Source: Bacteroidota bacterium (GTDB lineage: Bacteria > Bacteroidota > Bacteroidia > Flavobacteriales > Flavobacteriaceae). From it: 60,323 nucleotides of DNA. The DNA lies in assembly GCA_027619415.1 (NCBI GenBank), contig JAQCFO010000007.1:1-60323 (forward strand), given 5' to 3'. Under the pieces are notes generated by a model. The model was given only the letters and a program-made list of their open reading frames with translations, did not search any database and had not been told where the DNA came from. Shown here in pieces: positions 54,515 through 60,323 of this stretch; the first letter of the stretch is position 1, and every line of letters starts with the position of its first letter. Position numbers and translations under genes: made by a program.

Positions 54515-55285
54515 TTAAATTTCCCAATTATTCAATTCTTTAATATTAGAATGATCTGTCATGTCAAATTTAATAGGAACAACTGAAATAAATCCATTTT
54601 TTAAAGCCCATTCGTCTGAATCTTCACCATCATCTTGATTTATAAACTCTCCAGTTAGCCAATAATACTCTTTTCCTTGTGGACTTTTTCTTTTATCAAA
54701 TTTTTCAATCCAATGAGCTTTTGCTTGTCTACATATTTTTATTCCTTTTATATCACCTTCTTTTAGTTTTGGAAAATTAACATTTAATGCATTTCCTTTT
54801 GGAATTCCCTGCTTCATTGCTTCAACTGTTATTTTTTTTATAAAAGATTTTATTGATTCAAAGTCAGCATTCCATCTATAATCTAATAAAGAAAATCCTA
54901 TTGCAGGTATACCTTCAATACTAGCTTCAATAGCGGCACTCATTGTTCCTGAATAAATAACATTAATTGACGAATTTGATCCGTGATTAATTCCAGAAAC
55001 ACATATATCAGGTTTTCTTTTTAAAATTTCATTCACCCCCATCTTAATACAGTCAGCAGGTGTTCCTGAGCATGAATATTCAATTTGTGGTCCGTCATCA
55101 ATTTTTATTGAATCACAGTATAATGTAGAATTAATAGTTATGGCATGGCCCATAGCAGATTGAGGACTATCAGGTGCAACTACAACAACATCTCCTAATT
55201 CGTTCATTACAGATATTAGGGCTCTTATTCCAGGAGCTGTAATTCCATCATCATTTGTTACTAATATTAGAGGTTTTTTAGACAT
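54515..55285 (-). CDS. surE: 5'/3'-nucleotidase SurE
   Basis: This 256-residue metal-dependent phosphatase acts on nucleoside monophosphates. The metal site is VTNDDGITAPGI near the N-terminus, followed by APDSPQSAMGHAIT and SGINHGSNSSINVIYSGTMSAA. The surE-lpxB order is common in Bacteroidota. Confidence 0.96.
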   Translation of the reverse strand: MSKKPLILVTNDDGITAPGIRALISVMNELGDVVVVAPDSPQSAMGHAITINSTLYCDSIKIDDGPQIEYSCSGTPADCIKMGVNEILKRKPDICVSGINHGSNSSINVIYSGTMSAAIEASIEGIPAIGFSLLDYRWNADFESIKSFIKKITVEAMKQGIPKGNALNVNFPKLKEGDIKGIKICRQAKAHWIEKFDKRKSPQGKEYYWLTGEFINQDDGEDSDEWALKNGFISVVPIKFDMTDHSNIKELNNWEI

Positions 55286-55330
55286 TTTTAAATTTTATCA
55301 AAAGTACTGAAAAGAAAAGATTACAAGAAT

Positions 55331-56038
55331 TTATCTTAGACTCCATATTTCATTGATTTCATCTCCTTTACTACTAAACCCATTATGGTGCCATTCATTA
55401 TTTATAAGCTTATAATTAAATTTCAAACTTAGTCCTGCTTTCGAATCATCTCTAGAGAAGAATTCTATATTTTCTGAATATACACCCTTTATAGTAGTAT
55501 AGCTCCCGCCACCAGTTCCCATAAATTTTTTTGTTTCGGTATTATAAGCAATCCATTGAAATCGGGATCCTGATAAAATTTTCATAGTTTTTCTAGGTAT
55601 AGTAATATCCCTTAATTGTTTTTTTCCGTCTCTTATTATTCCTGACATAAGCCATGCGCCTTTAAGTTCACCTGGTTTCCCGTTATCAATTCTTTTAAAT
55701 TCCATTTCACTTCCCACAATTTTCATCGTAGAATCAGTAATTTGAACTTTAAAAGTGACTTCTAAACCTACACGTTCAGAGTTGCCAGTATCAAATTCAA
55801 CTTTTTCTGTCATACTATCTCCTTCCAACTTCCATGTCCCTCCATTAGTGTAAATAAACTTTCCGGTTTTTGCATTGTATGTGCTAATGGATTGATAGCC
55901 ATCTGAAAAAATGACTACACTTTTGAGTTTTTCACCTTTTTCTGAATTATGATATCTTTCCCATGAACCAACAGGACTTTGTGCACTAATGTTAATTGAT
56001 AAGAGAGTAAATATTATTAATGAGAGTGTTTTTTTCAT
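55331..56038 (-). CDS. Secreted protein with two tandem similar domains
   Basis: This 235-residue protein has a signal peptide (about 1-19, ending INISAQ) and two related halves of about 100 residues. STYNAKTGKFIYTNGGTW... in the first matches AYNTETKKFMGTGGGSYTT... in the second, as do ERVGLEVTFKVQ and KAGLSLKFNYKL. The pattern of beta strands suggests a duplicated lipocalin-like or similar small barrel. I do not recognise a function. It lies between surE and waaA, overlapping waaA by four bases, hence possibly linked to the envelope. Confidence 0.75.
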   Translation of the reverse strand: MKKTLSLIIFTLLSINISAQSPVGSWERYHNSEKGEKLKSVVIFSDGYQSISTYNAKTGKFIYTNGGTWKLEGDSMTEKVEFDTGNSERVGLEVTFKVQITDSTMKIVGSEMEFKRIDNGKPGELKGAWLMSGIIRDGKKQLRDITIPRKTMKILSGSRFQWIAYNTETKKFMGTGGGSYTTIKGVYSENIEFFSRDDSKAGLSLKFNYKLINNEWHHNGFSSKGDEINEIWSLR

Positions 56039-57276
56039 TTTTTTTCATTTAAATAGGAGATTACTTTTTCTGATGCTCCAATATTGTTTTGTATATATTC
56101 AAAATTAATTTTTCCCATTTTATCTCTTTTATGGCTTGATTGAATTAATTCAATAATTTTAGTTTCAAAAGATTGGTAATTATTGACACTAATAATTCCA
56201 TTTAAATTAATTAATTCAGATACTTCAGGAAAATTTTTAAAATTTTGTCCCACTATTACAGGTATTTTATGGACAGCGGGTTCTAATGTATTGTGCAATC
56301 CGGTTTTACCCATTCCCCCTCCAACATATGAAATGTCTGCATAAGAATATAATTTGGTGAGTATACCGACACTATCAACAATAATCAAATTAATATTTTG
56401 GGAATTCTCAAAATTTAGTTCAGATAATAATATTGAATTTAATTCAATTTGATTTTGCAGTTCTTTTATATAATTTAAATTAATTTGATGAGGAGCTATG
56501 ATCCAGCATATCTTTGAAGATGAATTAGAATTTATAAATTTTATAATTATATCATCATCTTTCCTCCATGTACTACCTGCTACTATACAGGTTTTATTAT
56601 TTTTAAAATTTTTTAAATAGGGAACTTCATTATTTTGATTTAATAACTCCATAACTCTATCATATCTAGAATCACCCATAACTGAACAATTATTGATATT
56701 AAATTTTGAAAGTACCTGTTTAGAACTATTATTCTGAACAAAAAAATGAGTAAAAGAACGCAATACTTTTCTCATCCAAAATCCATAAAATTTAAAAAAC
56801 CAATGATTTTCTCTAAACACACCTGATATTAAATAAGTTGGAACTCCTCTTTTATTTAAAGATTTTAAAAAATTCGGCCAAAATTCATATTTAACAAACA
56901 AAGCCATTTCAGGTTTTATTATGTCTAAAAATTTATTTGCATTTTTACTCGTGTCTAGCGGAAGATAAACAGTTATATCACTAATCGGATTATTTAGCCT
57001 AGTATTGTATCCAGAAGATGAAAAAAATGACAATACAATTTTATGATTTTTATATAAAGATTTAATATGCTTAAAAACAGGAAGTCCTTGTTCGTATTCT
57101 CCTAAAGAAGCTACATGTATCCAAATGTATTTTTCGTTTTTATTAATTTCTTTTTCAAGTATTTGAATAACACTTTTTCTTTCATTTACAAATTTTCTAA
57201 TTTTTAAATTAAATAATTTAAGTATAGATAAAAATATCTCTACTTTAATCATCAATAAATTATACAGAGTAGTCAT
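56035..57276 (-). CDS. waaA: 3-deoxy-D-manno-octulosonic acid transferase
   Basis: This 413-residue membrane-associated GT-B enzyme adds Kdo to lipid A precursor. An N-terminal hydrophobic helix is followed by WIHVASLGEYEQGLPVFKHI (with the catalytic Glu), then KYEFWPNFLKSL and, in the C-terminal half, VGGGMGKTGLHNTLEPAVHKIP. It lies divergent from the DegT aminotransferase gene. Confidence 0.95.
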   Translation of the reverse strand: MTTLYNLLMIKVEIFLSILKLFNLKIRKFVNERKSVIQILEKEINKNEKYIWIHVASLGEYEQGLPVFKHIKSLYKNHKIVLSFFSSSGYNTRLNNPISDITVYLPLDTSKNANKFLDIIKPEMALFVKYEFWPNFLKSLNKRGVPTYLISGVFRENHWFFKFYGFWMRKVLRSFTHFFVQNNSSKQVLSKFNINNCSVMGDSRYDRVMELLNQNNEVPYLKNFKNNKTCIVAGSTWRKDDDIIIKFINSNSSSKICWIIAPHQINLNYIKELQNQIELNSILLSELNFENSQNINLIIVDSVGILTKLYSYADISYVGGGMGKTGLHNTLEPAVHKIPVIVGQNFKNFPEVSELINLNGIISVNNYQSFETKIIELIQSSHKRDKMGKINFEYIQNNIGASEKVISYLNEKK

Positions 57277-57364
57277 AATGATTTAATACTCTGCTAAATT
57301 AGTATTTTGTAAAGATATTTACTTTTAAACTCTGTATTTTATTATTTTTACAAAAAATTAGTAT

Positions 57365-58510
57365 ATGAAAAAAATCCAAATGGTGGATTTACAAACTCAA
57401 TATAAGTTTATAAAAGATAAAGTTGATTCTTCAGTTTTAGAAGTAATGCAGAATGGTACATTTATTAATGGCCCTTCAGTTTCAGAGTTTCAAGGAAATC
57501 TAGAGTCTTATTTAAACGTTAAACATGTGATACCTTGTGCAAACGGAACAGATGCACTTCAAATCGCTTTAATGAGTCTAGGGCTAAAGCCTGGAGATGA
57601 AATAATTACATCTGATTTTACTTTTGCTGCAACTGTTGAAGTGATAGCTTTATTGAAATTAATACCTGTTTTAGTGGATGTTGATATTGAAACTTTTAAT
57701 ATTGATTGTGAAAAAGTTATTCAAGCAATATCTTCAAAAACTAAAGCCATAATTCCGGTTCATTTATTTGGACAAGTTGCTAATATGGAAGAGTTAACGA
57801 GAATTGCAAAAACTCATAATTTATTTTTAATTGAAGACAATGCGCAAGGAATTGGTTCAACATATGAATTTTTAAATAAGACTAAAGTTAAATCTGGAAC
57901 TATAGGAGATGTTGGAACAACCTCTTTTTTTCCATCAAAAAATCTTGGATGTTTTGGAGATGGCGGAGCTATTTTTACTAATAATAGTGACTTAGCTCAT
58001 ACTATTCGTGGAATCGTTAATCACGGCATGTATAAAAGATATCATCATGATATTGTAGGAGTGAATTCAAGATTAGATAGTATTCAAGCCGCTGTTTTAA
58101 ATTCAAAATTACCTCTTTTAGATTTTTACAATGAAAGAAGAAAACAAGCTTCTTTGTTTTATTCAAAAAAACTTGAAGGAAACAAAAATTTAATAACTCC
58201 AATTGTGAAAGGCAATTGTCAATCTCATGTTTTTCATCAATATACTTTAAGAGTCTTAAATGGAATGAGAGATGATTTAGCTGAGTATTTATCAGATTTA
58301 AAAATACCTTTCGGCATTTACTATCCCATTCCATTACATAGACAAAAAGCTTATGTTGATGTTAGATACAATGAGGAAGATTTTAAGATTTCTAATTTAT
58401 TGAGTGAACAGGTAATATCGTTGCCTATGCACTCTGAATTAGATGAAAATCAGATAGATTTTATTTGTGAAAAAATAAATAATTTTTTTAAAGATCAGGG
58501 GAACTTATAA
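57365..58510 (+). CDS. DegT/DnrJ/EryC1/StrS aminotransferase
   Basis: This 381-residue PLP-dependent sugar aminotransferase has the Schiff-base Lys192 in TSFFPSKNLGCFGDGGAI and the PLP-binding Asp158 in LIEDNAQG. The N-terminal MVDLQTQY and NGTDALQIAL are typical of WbpE-like enzymes making amino sugars for LPS or glycans. A divergent waaA supports a cell-surface role. The last 23 bases overlap the convergent fabD gene. Confidence 0.94.
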   Translation: MKKIQMVDLQTQYKFIKDKVDSSVLEVMQNGTFINGPSVSEFQGNLESYLNVKHVIPCANGTDALQIALMSLGLKPGDEIITSDFTFAATVEVIALLKLIPVLVDVDIETFNIDCEKVIQAISSKTKAIIPVHLFGQVANMEELTRIAKTHNLFLIEDNAQGIGSTYEFLNKTKVKSGTIGDVGTTSFFPSKNLGCFGDGGAIFTNNSDLAHTIRGIVNHGMYKRYHHDIVGVNSRLDSIQAAVLNSKLPLLDFYNERRKQASLFYSKKLEGNKNLITPIVKGNCQSHVFHQYTLRVLNGMRDDLAEYLSDLKIPFGIYYPIPLHRQKAYVDVRYNEEDFKISNLLSEQVISLPMHSELDENQIDFICEKINNFFKDQGNL

Positions 58511-59369
58511 TCAAATTTCTATTTATTTTCTTTATTAAACCTTGTAATGCTTTTCCTGGACCAATTTCAATAAATTCTGTTGCACCATCCTTTACCATTT
58601 GATCAATGCAATGAGTCCATTTAACAGGTGAGGTTAATTGAGAAATTAAATTTTCTTTAATCTTAACTAATGATGTTTCTCCAATTCCATTTACATTTTG
58701 ATATATTGAACAGGTTGGCTCATTAAAATTAGCATTGTTTATAGCAATAGATAATTCTAATTTTGCATCTTCCATTAAAGGAGAGTGAAATGCTCCACCT
58801 ACAGGTAGAATTAGGGCTCTTCTAGCACCTGCATCTAATAGTTTTGAACAAGCTTCTTTAATAGCTTTTAATTCTCCTGAAATCACTACTTGTCCAGGAC
58901 AGTTGTAATTAGCCGCCACAACAATTCCATTTACATCTTCACAAATTGTTTCAATTAATTCATTTTCTAGAGCTAGAATAGCCGCCATTGTTCCTTTTGT
59001 GTTTTCACAAGACTTTTGCATTGCCTTGGCTCTAGTTGAAACAAGTTTTAAGCCATCTTCAAAGCTAAGAACTCCAGCAGCTACAAGAGCGGAAAATTCT
59101 CCAAGAGAATGTCCAGAAACTTGACCTGGCTTAAAAGAATTTTTAAGTACGCTTAGAATAGCCATGGAATGAATAAAAATAGCTGGCTGAGTTACTTTAG
59201 TTTGAGTTAATTCTTCAGCGGATCCATTAAACATTATCTTTGAAATATCGAATTTTAAAATGTCTGCAGCTTTTTCGAACATTTCTTTAAGTTCAGTATG
59301 TTTTTGATAAAGGTCGTGACACATTCCTGGGAATTGTGAACCCTGACCAGGGAATACATATGATTTCAT
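58488..59369 (-). CDS. fabD: Malonyl-CoA-ACP transacylase
   Basis: This 293-residue enzyme transfers malonyl groups to ACP for fatty acid synthesis. The acyl-enzyme Ser88 is in GHSLGE, and the catalytic His is in GGAFHSPLM. YVFPGQGSQFPGM is the family start. It lies four bases after the dihydrofolate reductase fusion gene on the same strand. Confidence 0.97.
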   Translation of the reverse strand: MKSYVFPGQGSQFPGMCHDLYQKHTELKEMFEKAADILKFDISKIMFNGSAEELTQTKVTQPAIFIHSMAILSVLKNSFKPGQVSGHSLGEFSALVAAGVLSFEDGLKLVSTRAKAMQKSCENTKGTMAAILALENELIETICEDVNGIVVAANYNCPGQVVISGELKAIKEACSKLLDAGARRALILPVGGAFHSPLMEDAKLELSIAINNANFNEPTCSIYQNVNGIGETSLVKIKENLISQLTSPVKWTHCIDQMVKDGATEFIEIGPGKALQGLIKKINRNLIISSPDL

Positions 59370-59373
59370 TTAA

Positions 59374-60273
59374 TTATTTTTTATTGTATCTGACAAAAGT
59401 GAAGTCGTAGTCGTGTTTTTCATCTTTTAATCTTTTTTCTCTGGACACTTCTTCCCATATAGAATGATCAATCTCAGGGAAATAAGCATCTCCTTCTAAA
59501 TCTGTATGAACCCTAGTTAATTCAATTCTATCAGCAATTTTAATAGCTAGACTATAAATTTCTCCTCCTCCAATAATAAAAGGTTGCTTGTCATCCACGG
59601 CTTTTTCTAATGCTTGATTTAATGAGTTAACCACTATAGCATCATTTGCAACGTAATCTGTTTTTCTAGTTATAACAATGTTTGTTCTGTTAGGTAAAGC
59701 TTTAGGCATTGATTCGAAGGTTTTCCTTCCCATTATCACAGCATGTCCTTTAGTTAACTCTTTAAAGTGCTTTAAATCATCTGAGAGATACCAAATAAGC
59801 TTGTTATCTTTCCCTATAACATTGTTTTCACTCACCGCTGCTATTAAGGTGATTAAATTTTTATAGTTATTTTGTTTAAACAATTCTGATTCTGCTTTTA
59901 TTCTAGCCTCTTTTTCAAGTTCATTTTTTATTTTTGAAATTTTCAACTCTTGCTTTAGAACTAGTTTTTTTATTTGTTCTTTTTCCCAATCTTTTCCCAT
60001 AAAACGATTAGTTATATAAACGTTATAGGCGTGAGCTAATAGAATTAGAATCCAAAATATACTAACCCAATATGACCAAGGAATGTCGTAGGGTTTAATA
60101 TCACCTTTAATCTTAAACAGAATATTTATGATTAATAGAGTAGCAATTCCAAATAACATTACAGAAAAATGATAAAATAATCTTTTTCTTTGTTTCACTC
60201 TTTTTTGAGCATCTTCTACTAGCTTGATTTGTTCTTCATCAATATTGGGATTACTTTTACTTTTAAATAGCAT
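59374..60273 (-). CDS. folA: 2TM domain-dihydrofolate reductase fusion
   Basis: This 299-residue protein joins two families. Residues about 10-105 are a 2TM domain with helices at about 32-53 and 67-87 and the typical FMGKDWEKEQIKKL end. A Lys/Glu-rich coiled-coil linker covers about 95-135. Dihydrofolate reductase occupies 140-299: LIAAVSENNVIGKDNKLIW, catalytic Asp166 in LSDDLKHFK, VIMGRKTFESMP and IIGGGEIY. No start codon lies near the beginning of the DHFR domain, so it is one membrane-tethered enzyme. The two parts are usually separate neighbouring genes in flavobacteria. It makes tetrahydrofolate, which also feeds MetF/MetH. Confidence 0.92.
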   Translation of the reverse strand: MLFKSKSNPNIDEEQIKLVEDAQKRVKQRKRLFYHFSVMLFGIATLLIINILFKIKGDIKPYDIPWSYWVSIFWILILLAHAYNVYITNRFMGKDWEKEQIKKLVLKQELKISKIKNELEKEARIKAESELFKQNNYKNLITLIAAVSENNVIGKDNKLIWYLSDDLKHFKELTKGHAVIMGRKTFESMPKALPNRTNIVITRKTDYVANDAIVVNSLNQALEKAVDDKQPFIIGGGEIYSLAIKIADRIELTRVHTDLEGDAYFPEIDHSIWEEVSREKRLKDEKHDYDFTFVRYNKK

Positions 60274-60323
60274 AGCTAGCTTAAAATATTAATTAGTAAA
60301 AGTAATATTTTTAATATAAATTA

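Overview
The window is AT-rich DNA (about 30% G+C by eye, not computed) from a member of the Bacteroidota, most likely a marine Flavobacteriaceae-type bacterium. Supporting signs are the flavobacterial gene order mutY-ssb-gldE-gldD, an ftsX-DUF3098-uppP-truB operon, an atpD-atpC pair away from the other ATPase genes, several TonB-dependent receptors, gliding/T9SS-related genes, start codons without Shine-Dalgarno sequences, and repeated TAnnTTTG -7 promoter elements. About 58 protein genes, one tRNA-Ser, two riboswitches and five convincing terminators can be supported. There are no insertion sequences, prophage or CRISPR arrays.

Layout. 1-2.4 kb: umuC-umuD (minus strand) divergent from a sugar-phosphate cupin. 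2.4-14.4 kb: sucA and sucB (2-oxoglutarate dehydrogenase E1 and E2) enclose a complete methyl-cycle gene set: a promoter, a SAM-II-like riboswitch, an 18-codon leader ORF, a DUF6580-like membrane protein, MetH split into two genes, metF, metK and ahcY. 14.4-18.3 kb: retropepsin-like protein, TatD nuclease, tRNA-Ser(GGA), and an ExbB/4-TM protein/ExbD/ExbD operon. 18.3-25.9 kb: PorT-like barrel, large TonB receptor, atpDC, BtuB-like TonB receptor. 25.8-30.1 kb (minus): amidohydrolase lipoprotein, recX, rng, a 29-residue basic protein resembling a small Bacteroidota ribosomal protein, and HU. 30.1-34.5 kb: mutY, ssb, gldE, gldD, EamA transporter. 34.5-36.1 kb: a broken region with the C-terminal relic of one lost gene and an FG-GAP lipoprotein gene frameshifted at an A8 tract. 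36.1-38.7 kb: rplU, rpmA, phosphopantetheinyl transferase, pnuC, NadR-like kinase. 38.7-43.5 kb: TPP riboswitch with its TonB receptor, then a small secreted His/Cys protein with an acidic/His-rich metal-type TonB receptor. 43.5-49.8 kb: Rieske-like lipoprotein, greA, HIT protein, histidine kinase, DUF3127 protein, aat, truB, uppP, DUF3098, ftsX. 49.9-60.3 kb: leuS, SemiSWEET, Lrp/AsnC regulator, lpxB, surE, a duplicated-domain secreted protein, waaA, DegT aminotransferase, fabD, and a dihydrofolate reductase fused to a membrane 2TM domain.

The methyl-cycle block is the most coherent functional unit. Homocysteine is remethylated by B12-dependent MetH using methyl-THF from MetF, MetK makes SAM, and AhcY regenerates homocysteine, with feedback apparently through the SAM-binding leader RNA. 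The TPP riboswitch/TonB receptor, the BtuB-like receptor and the metal-type receptor fit an organism that scavenges vitamins and metals through TonB-ExbBD energised outer-membrane uptake. The most unusual items are the SAM-II-like element with its leader ORF, the methyl-cycle operon between sucA and sucB, the membrane-anchored dihydrofolate reductase fusion, and the frameshifted lipoprotein beside a gene relic.
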